This document shows, piece by piece, positions 5,867 to 13,449 of a stretch of DNA of 36,437 nucleotides. The notes below the pieces were generated by a model. That model had not been told where the DNA came from. It ran no database searches and saw nothing but the letters and a program-made list of their open reading frames with translations. Both the position numbers and the translations under genes were made by a program. Position 1 is the stretch's first letter. Every line of letters starts with the position of its first letter. This stretch comes from an uncultured Sulfurimonas sp. (lineage in GTDB: Bacteria; Campylobacterota; Campylobacteria; Campylobacterales; Sulfurimonadaceae), in contig CALDOC010000099.1 of assembly GCA_937914675.1 (NCBI GenBank), forward strand, positions 1 through 36,437, written 5' to 3'.

Positions 5867-8620
5867 ATGGACCCATTATTAGAACAGTTCTTAAGCGAAG
5901 CCAGAGAAAACCTAGCCTTTATCGATCAAAATATTGAAGAGATAGGAGGAGACGATCCAGAACTTCTCAATTCTGTCTTTCGCGCCGCGCACACTTTAAA
6001 AGGTGGTAGTGGAATTGTGGGTTTTGAGTCTGTTAAAAATATCACTCATCATGCAGAAGATTTATTAGACATGTTACGTGGTGGTAAACTTAAGTTTGCG
6101 GCAGATATGACTGCCGCTCTCTATGACGCTTTTGATGAAGTTATGAATCTTGTGGAAGCGGCGGAAGAGACAGGCGATATTGTAGACGCGGATGAAGAAA
6201 CCGTTAATCGCATTGTTTTAGAGTTGACCAAACAAATGGGTAAAGAGATGGAAGGAGAAATAGTTTGGGAAATTCCATTTTCACCAGTCTCAGACAAGCT
6301 TGCCCTTATAAACATTCCTTTAACTACGCTGGCAAACATTAGCTCAGTAAAGATACCATTTGTAAATAAAGAGATTGACAAAGAATTTTGTGAACGTGAA
6401 AACTTGTACGCCATTCTTTTTGACGTAGATGAATCTTGCATGGTATATGGCAACGATCCCGTTTATACCCTCTCTCTTTTAGGGGATAAAGTTTTAGGCG
6501 TTTATTCGTGCATGAGTGATGAAAACGCGAAATCTGTTCTAAGCGGTACGGAAGATGAAGACGGTCTATTGTTGAAGTCGCAGATAGTGGCGTACATATA
6601 CGCCACATATGAAGAGATTGAAGAGTCTTTGTTCAATTTTATAGACGAATTACAACTTCTCCCTCTGGACGTTCAAACGCTTTTACAAATCAAAGATGGA
6701 GACGTTGGACACAATATAGACTCTTTGAAAGAGTTGAGAAGCATAGCTGACGACTTTGATTTGGCGACAATTGCGGATGAAGTTAAAAACTCTATGGAAT
6801 TGGTTGGATCGGAGACAATCCAATCTTTTCAACTTCAGCGATTTTTGGACATTGTGGGATTAATCGATGAAAAAGACACTACTCGTTTGAATTCTTTTTT
6901 TGATAATTTATATAAAGGTCAACAATACGCTTCCGATGGGGGAGAGGGTACGGTTGAGATAATCCAAAATACCGATCATGAAGAAATCATTAATGAAAAA
7001 AGCAGCGATGAAGAGTCTATGCAAACTGTTGAAATAGTTCAAAAGAATATAGAGATTACTGATAATTTAAGAGAGAGAGCTCAAGAGATTTTAATGCAAC
7101 AGTACAAGTCTTTAGAGTATGTGAACAGTGATGATGAAATTAAGAGAGTGGCCGTGATACTCTCTAAAACTTCTAAGTTTGTTAAGGGCATGCCAAGCAA
7201 TTTTGAATCAAAAGATGAAATTAATTCATTTTTAGAATCTCACCTTGGCATAAATAGCGCTAAAAAAGAAGATAGAGCAGTTGTTAAGCTGGAGACGCCA
7301 ACTAATAAAACTGAAAAAATTGCAACTGAAGTTTTAGAATCTATGCCTGCTCCTATAGTGGCAACGTATAAAAAAGAGCTACAACAAGAATCACTAAAAG
7401 AAGATACTAAAAAAGCGGTTGTTGGAAAAACAGTCAAAATAGATCAAGAATCAATTGACTCTCTCATGAATGTAGTTGGAGAGCTTTTAGTCGCTAAAAA
7501 TTCACTTCCATATTTGGCTGATAACGTTGTTGGAATGACTCATGCGGTTATTAAACGAGAGATAATGGAAAAATATATTTTTATTAATCGCCTCTCGGAA
7601 CAACTTCAAGATTTAATCATGGGCATGAGAATGCTACCTATTTCTTACGTATTTGACAGGTATCCAAAACTTGTGCGCGACATAGCTAAAAAACTCAATA
7701 AAAAAGTTATACTAGAAATGTCTGGGGGAGAGACAACCTTAGATAAGAACATGATAGAGATGCTTGCCGATCCCATGATTCATATCATGAGAAATTCTCT
7801 TGACCACGGTATAGAAACTCCTGAAGTGCGTGAGCAAAAAGGAAAAAGCGCTAGCGGCACGGTAACTTTAAAAGCGTATCCTCAATCTGATAGAATCATA
7901 ATTGAAATTATAGATGATGGAGCGGGCATAAACGTAGATAGAGTCGCGAGCAAGGTTTTAGAAAAGGGACTTATGAGCGCAGAACAGTTAGACTCTCTAA
8001 GTGAAGATGAAAAGGCGGAACTTGTCTTGCTTCCAGGTCTCTCAACGGCTGAAGCAATTACCGAGTTTAGTGGTCGTGGCGTAGGCATGGACGTCGTTAA
8101 AAAGTCGATAGAAAGTTTTGGCGGAAGCATCAACATAAAAACTAAAGCCAATCATGGCACAGTCATTACGTTAGCTATTCCAATGTCTTTAGCGGTAACG
8201 TCACTTTTACATATTCAGATGAATAACATTCATTATGGACTTCCAATGGATAGCGTATCCGAAACCGTAAAACTTGAAAGAGAAGAGATTGAATATCTCC
8301 ATAATGAACCGTTTGTTTATATACGAGGTGAAGTGATTCCTCTCTTATTTATCAAATCTATGCTTAACGAAGAGATGATGAAAGACGAGCCTTTATCCAT
8401 TGTCGTCCTAAATATCAAAGATAATCTTTTGGCTGTCGTAGTAAATAAGTTTTTAGGACAGTTAGACGTTGTTCAAAAGCCCCTTGTTGGAATTTTGGAA
8501 GGTCATCCACTCTTTAGTGGTACGGCTCTTTTGGGGAATGGACAGATAATTATGGCTATAGATCCTTTAGGGCTTTTAGGAATTTCGCAAAAGTTAAAAG
8601 AAGAGATTAACGTTGCTTAG
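5867..8620 (+). CDS. cheA: Chemotaxis histidine kinase CheA, long form
   Basis: CheA autophosphorylates a histidine and passes phosphate to CheY and CheB. Domains in order: P1/Hpt (about 1-110, phospho-His42 in FRAAHTLKGGSG), a long middle region (about 125-515), dimerisation P3 from TVKIDQESIDSLMNVVGELL (about 520-600), the ATPase P4 with N box MRNSLDHGIE (about 641), IIDDGAGI (about 683) and SGRGVGMDVV (about 735), and a CheW-like P5 to the end. No receiver domain is attached. At 917 residues it is longer than E. coli CheA (654); the excess is the middle region, which starts with an alpha/beta-looking part and continues as helices and an acidic linker. Two ATGs compete, 5864 and 5867; AAGGAG at 5856-5861 is 5 bases from the second and only 2 from the first, so I use the second. 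Confidence 0.96.
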   Translation: MDPLLEQFLSEARENLAFIDQNIEEIGGDDPELLNSVFRAAHTLKGGSGIVGFESVKNITHHAEDLLDMLRGGKLKFAADMTAALYDAFDEVMNLVEAAEETGDIVDADEETVNRIVLELTKQMGKEMEGEIVWEIPFSPVSDKLALINIPLTTLANISSVKIPFVNKEIDKEFCERENLYAILFDVDESCMVYGNDPVYTLSLLGDKVLGVYSCMSDENAKSVLSGTEDEDGLLLKSQIVAYIYATYEEIEESLFNFIDELQLLPLDVQTLLQIKDGDVGHNIDSLKELRSIADDFDLATIADEVKNSMELVGSETIQSFQLQRFLDIVGLIDEKDTTRLNSFFDNLYKGQQYASDGGEGTVEIIQNTDHEEIINEKSSDEESMQTVEIVQKNIEITDNLRERAQEILMQQYKSLEYVNSDDEIKRVAVILSKTSKFVKGMPSNFESKDEINSFLESHLGINSAKKEDRAVVKLETPTNKTEKIATEVLESMPAPIVATYKKELQQESLKEDTKKAVVGKTVKIDQESIDSLMNVVGELLVAKNSLPYLADNVVGMTHAVIKREIMEKYIFINRLSEQLQDLIMGMRMLPISYVFDRYPKLVRDIAKKLNKKVILEMSGGETTLDKNMIEMLADPMIHIMRNSLDHGIETPEVREQKGKSASGTVTLKAYPQSDRIIIEIIDDGAGINVDRVASKVLEKGLMSAEQLDSLSEDEKAELVLLPGLSTAEAITEFSGRGVGMDVVKKSIESFGGSINIKTKANHGTVITLAIPMSLAVTSLLHIQMNNIHYGLPMDSVSETVKLEREEIEYLHNEPFVYIRGEVIPLLFIKSMLNEEMMKDEPLSIVVLNIKDNLLAVVVNKFLGQLDVVQKPLVGILEGHPLFSGTALLGNGQIIMAIDPLGLLGISQKLKEEINVA

Positions 8621-8648
8621 GGCAATTCAAGTAAAAGGAACTTAAATT

Positions 8649-9413
8649 ATGATAGATTTGATAGTTTTTAGAGTAGATACAAATAGATATGCAATTAAAA
8701 TTGAGAATATTCAGAGAATTATTCAAGCGGAAAGTTTGACAAATATCCCTAGTTCTAATAAATTTATTGATGGCATGATGAGCCATGAAAATAAAGTTAT
8801 CAAAGTTTTAAGTTTTCGAAAACTTATTGGGATGAATAGTTATGATGAAGAGTTGAAAGTTTTGTTTGCAAAGTTCAAAGTGGCGCATGGGGCTTGGGTT
8901 GAATCTTTAAAAGTGGCTATAAACACAGGCAGTGAATTTACAAAAACAACAAATCCACATATGTGCGAGTTGGGGAAATGGATTGACGCTTTTAACTCTT
9001 ACGATGATAGCATGAGCATTATATTTAGAGAGTTGGTAGAGTATCATAAGCAATTACATCATCGTGGTGGCGACGCCATAGAAATGTATAGACATAATAA
9101 AGTCGAAGCCAAACGAATTCTAGACGTGGATATTAACAACATTTATGGGCACACCATGGGCGCTTTGGACACTTTTGTAAATCAACTCGACACTGTAGCG
9201 AACTCATTGCAAAAGTTGATTATTTATGAAAACGCTGGGAAAGTTTTTGCCATAAAGGTTGACATTATAGAAGACATAGCTCATGCGCAAGAGAGTAGTA
9301 TCATGCATTCAAACGAAGAGGATGAATTTACGGAATCTTTAGAGTTAGATGGCGTCTTAGATTTAAACGGCGTTTTAATAAACGTTATCAAAACAGTTCG
9401 CATTCCAAGTTAA
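8649..9413 (+). CDS. CheW-like protein with an inserted zinc-binding CZB domain
   Basis: A 254-residue soluble protein. Residues 1-62 are the first half of a CheW-like domain (LIVFRVDTNRYAIKIENIQ, later NKVIKVLSFRKLIG). Residues about 70-180 are a helical CZB (chemoreceptor zinc-binding) domain with the four expected ligands H80 (AHGAW), C106 in the signature CELGKW (C-x-[LFY]-G-x-W), H133 and H137 (YHKQLHH). From about 186 the CheW fold seems to resume (LIIYENAGKVFAIKVDIIED, then GVLDLNGVLINVIKTVRI). CZB domains bind zinc through three His and one Cys and can respond to zinc or to oxidants such as HOCl at the Cys. Here that sensor would sit in a coupling protein and not in a receptor. Directly follows cheA, with Shine-Dalgarno aaaagga. 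Confidence 0.87.
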   Translation: MIDLIVFRVDTNRYAIKIENIQRIIQAESLTNIPSSNKFIDGMMSHENKVIKVLSFRKLIGMNSYDEELKVLFAKFKVAHGAWVESLKVAINTGSEFTKTTNPHMCELGKWIDAFNSYDDSMSIIFRELVEYHKQLHHRGGDAIEMYRHNKVEAKRILDVDINNIYGHTMGALDTFVNQLDTVANSLQKLIIYENAGKVFAIKVDIIEDIAHAQESSIMHSNEEDEFTESLELDGVLDLNGVLINVIKTVRIPS

Positions 9414-9423
9414 GGAGATATAA

Positions 9424-9693
9424 ATGGCAATTACATATGAAAATAGCGAAGCTACTTTCACGTCGGTTATTTATGAAGATGAAGTCGTTTTATTTAGAGA
9501 TTTTTTGCAAGAACAAGCCCCAAACGAGGTTTCTTTAAATTTTCACGAATGCGATGACATTCATTTAGCCGTCATTCAATTAATAATGGCGTATAAAAAG
9601 AATTATACGTGTAGATATGATTTTTCTGAAAATAAAAAGCTTTTTCAAACCGTATTGGAAGGATTCGACACTAGTGAAAACCATTGTAGTTAG
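9424..9693 (+). CDS. Small STAS-like protein
   Basis: An 89-residue protein with no signal peptide. The central stretch VSLNFHECDDIHLAVIQLIM has the STAS pattern of a beta strand, an acidic C-D-D-I turn where the phosphorylatable residue would be in anti-sigma antagonists, and the following helix; there is a His in place of the usual Ser/Thr. It is at the short end for a STAS domain (about 100 residues). The last 20 bases overlap the start of the ParA gene, so the two are probably translationally coupled. STAS proteins usually work by binding a partner; the partner here could be ParA or the array, but that is inference. The Shine-Dalgarno aaggagata is strong. STAS assignment is tentative. Confidence 0.7.
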   Translation: MAITYENSEATFTSVIYEDEVVLFRDFLQEQAPNEVSLNFHECDDIHLAVIQLIMAYKKNYTCRYDFSENKKLFQTVLEGFDTSENHCS

Positions 9694-10426
9694 CAACCGT
9701 AAAGGTGGCTCCGCTAAAACAACGACGGCAGTGAACATTGCAAGTGGCTTAGCAAAACATGGTTCAGTACTACTTCTAGATTTTGACACCCAAGGTCACG
9801 CTTCCATTGGAGTTGGTTGCGACTTGGACGAGCATCTTGGCGTTCACTCCATCTTTGATGGTAAAACTTTAAGTGAAACTTTTATCCCAACCGTTCATGA
9901 AAATCTCACGTTGTCTCCGGCTCTTGTTTTTTTTGACGTTTATGACTACTCAGATTTGAGTGGCGTCTTGAAAAATAGGTTTAAACGTGAAAAAATCGCA
10001 GACTTTTTTGATTACTGCGTTATTGACACTCCACCAACTTTTGACGCGCTTTTAAAAAATTCTCTTGAAGTTGCGGATATTGTCTTGATTCCTTTCGTCC
10101 CTCATCATTTAGGCGTTGTGGCGGTAGGTCAAATGATGAGAGCCCTCTACAAGAGCGCGTCGGATTTTAACAGAAAAATCGCAGAGGTTTTTATACTTCC
10201 CGTCATGTTTAATCCTCATGTGAATGAACATAAAGATTCTCTAGAAAAAGTAAAAATATCTTTTGGCAAGAGTAAACTATTATCTCCCATTGGGATAGAT
10301 ATAAAACTTGCCCAGCAGTTTGAAACAGGAACGCCTATAACGCTAGATACGAAACGTTCTAAAGGCTTAAAAGATTATAGTAGATGCGTGTCAGAAATAT
10401 TGGCAAAACTTGAAGTAAAAGGCTAG
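9674..10426 (+). CDS. ParA-family ATPase of the chemosensory operon
   Basis: A 250-residue MinD/ParA-type ATPase. The deviant Walker A RKGGSAKTTT has the signature lysine K10 and catalytic K15, with the unusual SA in place of the common VG. Further on are LLLDFDTQGHASIGVG (Walker A') and CVIDTPPTFDALL (Walker B). It lacks the N-terminal HTH of plasmid ParAs. Family knowledge: ParA homologues in chemotaxis operons (ParC of Vibrio, PpfA of Rhodobacter) place chemoreceptor arrays at poles or segregate cytoplasmic clusters. I start it at GTG 9674 (Shine-Dalgarno aagga at 9659-9663, 10 bases upstream), which gives the normal MKTIVVSN beginning; the longer frame from ATG 9617 adds a non-ParA extension. 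It is separate from, and different from, the chromosomal Soj at 21973. Confidence 0.92.
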   Translation: MKTIVVSNRKGGSAKTTTAVNIASGLAKHGSVLLLDFDTQGHASIGVGCDLDEHLGVHSIFDGKTLSETFIPTVHENLTLSPALVFFDVYDYSDLSGVLKNRFKREKIADFFDYCVIDTPPTFDALLKNSLEVADIVLIPFVPHHLGVVAVGQMMRALYKSASDFNRKIAEVFILPVMFNPHVNEHKDSLEKVKISFGKSKLLSPIGIDIKLAQQFETGTPITLDTKRSKGLKDYSRCVSEILAKLEVKG

Positions 10427-10431
10427 AGATT

Positions 10432-11763
10432 GTGAAAGTCCTAATTGTAGATGATAATAGAACAAATAGAATGATAATGGGAGCTCTTTTAGATGAGTAT
10501 CAAGCCGTAAACGCTATGGTTCATTTTGACATGGATGAAGCGGAGGACGGACTGATTGCCGTCCAAAAGTCCAGAGAGAAAAATTATGAACTTGTTTTCA
10601 TGGACATAAACATGCCCAATATGGATGGCATTGAGGCTAGTCGGATAATTCGTTCAGAAAATAATAAAGTTATGGTGATTGCGGTCTCTACCGTGGACGA
10701 CGTCGAACAGCGAAGAAGTATTTTAAATAATGGAGCTGAAGATTACGTCTCAAAGCCAGTGGATGCGGATGTTTTTAACTCTAGGCTTAAAAATTACATA
10801 TCTTTGATAGAGTCGAGAAAACATGAAAGCGTTAGCAAACATACAATCAATTTATACACAAACAAAGTTTTTAGTAGGCATACTACGTTTACATTGGATT
10901 CAGAAGACTCTTTAGCTGAGTTTTGGGAATTTTTTCTTTTAAACGCGAGAGCGAAATCACATTTTTTAAGTGACGTCGTTCGTTTAATAGTCTCCATAGT
11001 TGAGAAACAGATGAAATTCTCAAATAGCGCCAAACTGTACATAGAAGAATCCGAGACTAAACAATATTTTACTTTAGTAAATATTGATGTGTTGCCAAAA
11101 AAAATTATAGAGTTGCTAATAATAAAAAATAGTATCAGAGATGGTTATAAACTTACCGAAAACAAAATTTCTTTTGAATTAGTTACAGAAAAACAGTATA
11201 GCGTAGATAAACAAGTAGAGGTTGTTACGTCTACTCTATCTGCGGCTCCCATTGCTCCTCTTGTGAAAAACATGGATGTCGCAACTAAAACTTTTGAAGC
11301 GTCAAAAGGTTTAGAAGTATTTGATTATATGGATTCTGATGATTTGTTAGATTTAGAAGAATACGCGGATAATTTAAACTCCTTAATGCTTTTAGTTGGA
11401 GGAGGAGCTTTAGACGCTAATGACATTATTGAAATGTGCGCCCACCTAGATAGAGTTAGTGGAATTTTATCCGCATATGCCGAAGTTTATCCCATCTCCA
11501 ACGCTTTGAGTGATTTGTCAAAAAATTTGGCTTCGCACATAGAAGAATTTACCAAAAATGCGGAAGACTTGGGACCTATGTTCTCCGCCTTTAGCAATGA
11601 TTTGTCAAGTTGGATTCAAAAATCATTTCATACGGGAGCGCCTAGCGTAGATTTTATGAACGACACGATAGTCGTTAATTGTCAAACCATTATCGGCATG
11701 CTAACCATGGATGAAGTTGGCTCGGCTGGCGATGAAGATTTTGACGATATTTTTGATTTTTAA
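10432..11763 (+). CDS. Response regulator with unrecognised C-terminal half
   Basis: A 443-residue protein starting at GTG 10432. Residues 1-125 are a complete receiver: D7/D8 in VLIVDDNRTN, phospho-acceptor D58 in VFMDINMPNMDG, and K in DYVSKPVD. Residues about 130-265 form an alpha/beta region I do not recognise; it has no DNA-binding, GGDEF, EAL or HD motif. A linker leads to a helical region from about 300 (DSDDLLDLEEYADNLNSLML, a second part with ASHIEEFTKNAEDLG) and an acidic/aromatic tail DEDFDDIFDF. The tail resembles the CheY-binding end of CheZ. It follows parA by five bases and so belongs to the same operon. It may be the output of the ParA branch or a phosphate-regulated adaptor; no function can be assigned. 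Confidence 0.88.
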   Translation: MKVLIVDDNRTNRMIMGALLDEYQAVNAMVHFDMDEAEDGLIAVQKSREKNYELVFMDINMPNMDGIEASRIIRSENNKVMVIAVSTVDDVEQRRSILNNGAEDYVSKPVDADVFNSRLKNYISLIESRKHESVSKHTINLYTNKVFSRHTTFTLDSEDSLAEFWEFFLLNARAKSHFLSDVVRLIVSIVEKQMKFSNSAKLYIEESETKQYFTLVNIDVLPKKIIELLIIKNSIRDGYKLTENKISFELVTEKQYSVDKQVEVVTSTLSAAPIAPLVKNMDVATKTFEASKGLEVFDYMDSDDLLDLEEYADNLNSLMLLVGGGALDANDIIEMCAHLDRVSGILSAYAEVYPISNALSDLSKNLASHIEEFTKNAEDLGPMFSAFSNDLSSWIQKSFHTGAPSVDFMNDTIVVNCQTIIGMLTMDEVGSAGDEDFDDIFDF

Positions 11764-11775
11764 GGAACTTAAGAC

Positions 11776-11982
11776 ATGTATACAGTAAACGTTCAAAATA
11801 GTTGTAGTTGTTTTGTGAAAAGCGGTATTTTTCAAAGTCAAGAGTTTGAGACAAGTGAAGAAGCAAAAAAGAAGGCTCAAGCCATTATGGAAAAAATGAG
11901 AACAACTTTTTGCCAAAAACATGACTTCTCAATGATTGAGCAGTTTGGAGACTATACGATATATATAAAACCTAGTAGATAG
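11776..11982 (+). CDS. Small cysteine-containing protein, unknown
   Basis: A 68-residue protein with SD aagga and a 12-base gap after the response regulator, so it closes the operon. It has Cys-x-Cys early (NSCSCFV, residues about 9-13) and another Cys in TTFCQKHD; the rest is one amphipathic helix (ETSEEAKKKAQAIMEKM) and a final beta-like stretch. No signal peptide or membrane segment. I do not recognise the family. The C-S-C plus C/H could bind a metal, but three cysteines are not enough to claim it. Its stop codon lies in the hairpin shared with kdsB. Confidence 0.75.
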   Translation: MYTVNVQNSCSCFVKSGIFQSQEFETSEEAKKKAQAIMEKMRTTFCQKHDFSMIEQFGDYTIYIKPSR

Positions 11983-12006
11983 CTTTAGAGAAAAATCTCT
12001 ATAGCT
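11981..12006. terminator. Bidirectional hairpin at convergent gene ends
   Basis: A near-perfect inverted repeat: AGCT, a T, TAGAGA, loop AAAA, TCTCTA, a T, AGCT (ten base pairs with one T/T mismatch). It starts in the stop codon of the small gene ending at 11982 and contains the stop of kdsB (11985-11987). The two genes converge with only two bases between them, so a shared terminator must lie inside coding sequence, as seen here. Neither side has a long U tract, so efficiency is uncertain. Confidence 0.6.
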
Positions 12007-12701
12007 CTTTGTAAATCTTCTGCCGTGTCTATTCCAAAGCCAGTACTAGAGACTTTGACCATGACAATTTTTTTTTGATGATATATCGCGCGAAGCTGCT
12101 CTAATTTTTCTATGTCTTCAATTGGCGCGTCATGTAAAGAACAAAACTCTTTTAAACTCTTTTTAGAAAATCCGTAAATCCCAATATGTCCAAAATATTT
12201 TGCGCCTCCGCCTTGATTGTATGGTATGAGCGAACGTGAAAAGTAGATGGCGTTTTCTTTGTTGTCCAATACGACTTTAACCAAGTTTGGATCTTTTGCA
12301 GATTCGGCGTTAATGGAATTGTAACAGCTACCCATAATAAAAGGCTCATTTGAGTCTTGCAACTCTTTAAGTTTACTCATGAGAGATTCAACTACGTCGG
12401 GTTCTATAAAAGGCTCGTCGGCTTGAACGTTTATGATTATTTCATCATCGTCCACTTGAAGTATCGTTGCGCATTCATGAATTCTATCGGTTCCGCTTTT
12501 GTGCGTCGTAGACGTTAACATGGCTTCTATGCCATGCTCTTTGCAAATTTTAACAATTAGTTCATCATCAGCCGCGACAACGACTCTGTCTAAGTGAGCA
12601 ACTCTTTTAGCTGTTCTCACGACCATAGGCAGTCCACCTATATCAACTAAAACTTTTTGTGGAAATCTTGTGGACGCTAATCTAGCTGGAATAATAATCA
12701 T
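11985..12701 (-). CDS. kdsB: 3-deoxy-manno-octulosonate cytidylyltransferase (CMP-Kdo synthetase)
   Basis: KdsB makes CMP-Kdo from CTP and Kdo, the activated sugar for the lipopolysaccharide inner core, in the cytoplasm. The 238-residue protein begins MIIIPARLASTRFPQKVL, the nucleotide-binding loop of the family, and has the INVQADEPFIEPDVVE segment that binds sugar and metal. Length is normal (about 240-250). It is the only minus-strand gene in the window, divergent from the methyltransferase at 12754 and convergent with the chemosensory operon. No LPS neighbours are present. Confidence 0.96.
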   Translation of the reverse strand: MIIIPARLASTRFPQKVLVDIGGLPMVVRTAKRVAHLDRVVVAADDELIVKICKEHGIEAMLTSTTHKSGTDRIHECATILQVDDDEIIINVQADEPFIEPDVVESLMSKLKELQDSNEPFIMGSCYNSINAESAKDPNLVKVVLDNKENAIYFSRSLIPYNQGGGAKYFGHIGIYGFSKKSLKEFCSLHDAPIEDIEKLEQLRAIYHQKKIVMVKVSSTGFGIDTAEDLQRAIEIFL

Positions 12702-12717
12702 AATTTAATGCCTCTTT

Positions 12718-12729
12718 GATATAATTGCG
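12718..12729 (+). promoter_or_regulatory. Probable sigma-70 promoter for trmN6-ykgJ-TPR-trpC
   Basis: A perfect TATAAT (12720-12725) within GATATAATTGCG, about 29 bases before the ATG at 12754, in the short divergent gap after kdsB. There is a T-rich stretch but no good -35, as is usual for housekeeping promoters in Campylobacterota. The same 12 bases occur before rplU at 17790. Confidence 0.65.
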
Positions 12730-12753
12730 TAATTATAACTCAAGGTCCTTTAT

Positions 12754-13449
12754 ATGCTTCTTTATCAACCAGAATCAGGCTACTGTTATAACAGTGATTC
12801 TATTTTCCTTTATGATTTTATAAACTCTTTTAAGCCAAAAGGAACGATGCTTGACGTTGGCGCGGGATGTGGCATAGTAGGGCTTTTAGTCGCGCATGAC
12901 AATGTCAAGGTTACTCTTGAAGCTGTAGAAAAGCAAAAAGCGTTCATAGAGTACGCCAAAATAAACGCAAGAGTGAATAAAATAGCTTATAAGATGCATG
13001 AGGGTGATTTTTTGGAATTGGATGAGAGCAAGAAATATAATTACATAGTTTCAAACCCGCCTTTTTATCCAAATGGCGCGCAAAAAAGTGACGATGAGAC
13101 GCTGTTTAGCGCAAGGTATAACGTCAATTTGCCGTTGAACTCGTTTTTTAAAAAAGTGTCGCGTTTGCTCAAGCCTCATTCGCATTTCATATTTTGCTAT
13201 GACGCGACGCAATTTTTTCTCATATGCGTGGAGTTGGAGAAAGCAAAATTAAAAATTGTTGACGTGCAGTTTGTACATCCAAAAATAGATAGAACGGCTT
13301 CTCTTGTTTTGATTCATGCAAGAAACGGTTCTAAATCCATGATGAGAATCATGCCGCCATTTATAAATTTTGATGGTAATGAGTTTTCACAAAAGGCGAA
13401 AGAGATTTATGATAGAGCAAATACACAGAGCGTTAAATGTCAAATATAA
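12754..13449 (+). CDS. Class I SAM methyltransferase, TrmN6/YfiC-like
   Basis: A 231-residue SAM-dependent methyltransferase. Motif I is LDVGAGCGIVGL (residues 33-44), an acidic motif II (LEAVEK) follows, and motif IV is NPPF at 101-104, the catalytic motif of N6-adenine and related amino-methyltransferases. N-terminal YQPESGYCYNSDSIFLYDF matches the tRNA1(Val) A37 N6-methyltransferase group (TrmN6, YfiC), so modification of a tRNA adenine is likely. Exact target is inferred. The last 13 bases overlap the YkgJ gene. From memory, Campylobacter has the same order methyltransferase-YkgJ-lipoprotein-trpC. Confidence 0.85.
   Translation: MLLYQPESGYCYNSDSIFLYDFINSFKPKGTMLDVGAGCGIVGLLVAHDNVKVTLEAVEKQKAFIEYAKINARVNKIAYKMHEGDFLELDESKKYNYIVSNPPFYPNGAQKSDDETLFSARYNVNLPLNSFFKKVSRLLKPHSHFIFCYDATQFFLICVELEKAKLKIVDVQFVHPKIDRTASLVLIHARNGSKSMMRIMPPFINFDGNEFSQKAKEIYDRANTQSVKCQI

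Noticed and set aside
9617..9673. N-terminal extension of the chemosensory ParA from ATG 9617
   Set aside because: The added residues have no ParA character and lie inside the STAS-like gene; GTG 9674 has a Shine-Dalgarno and gives the standard N-terminus.
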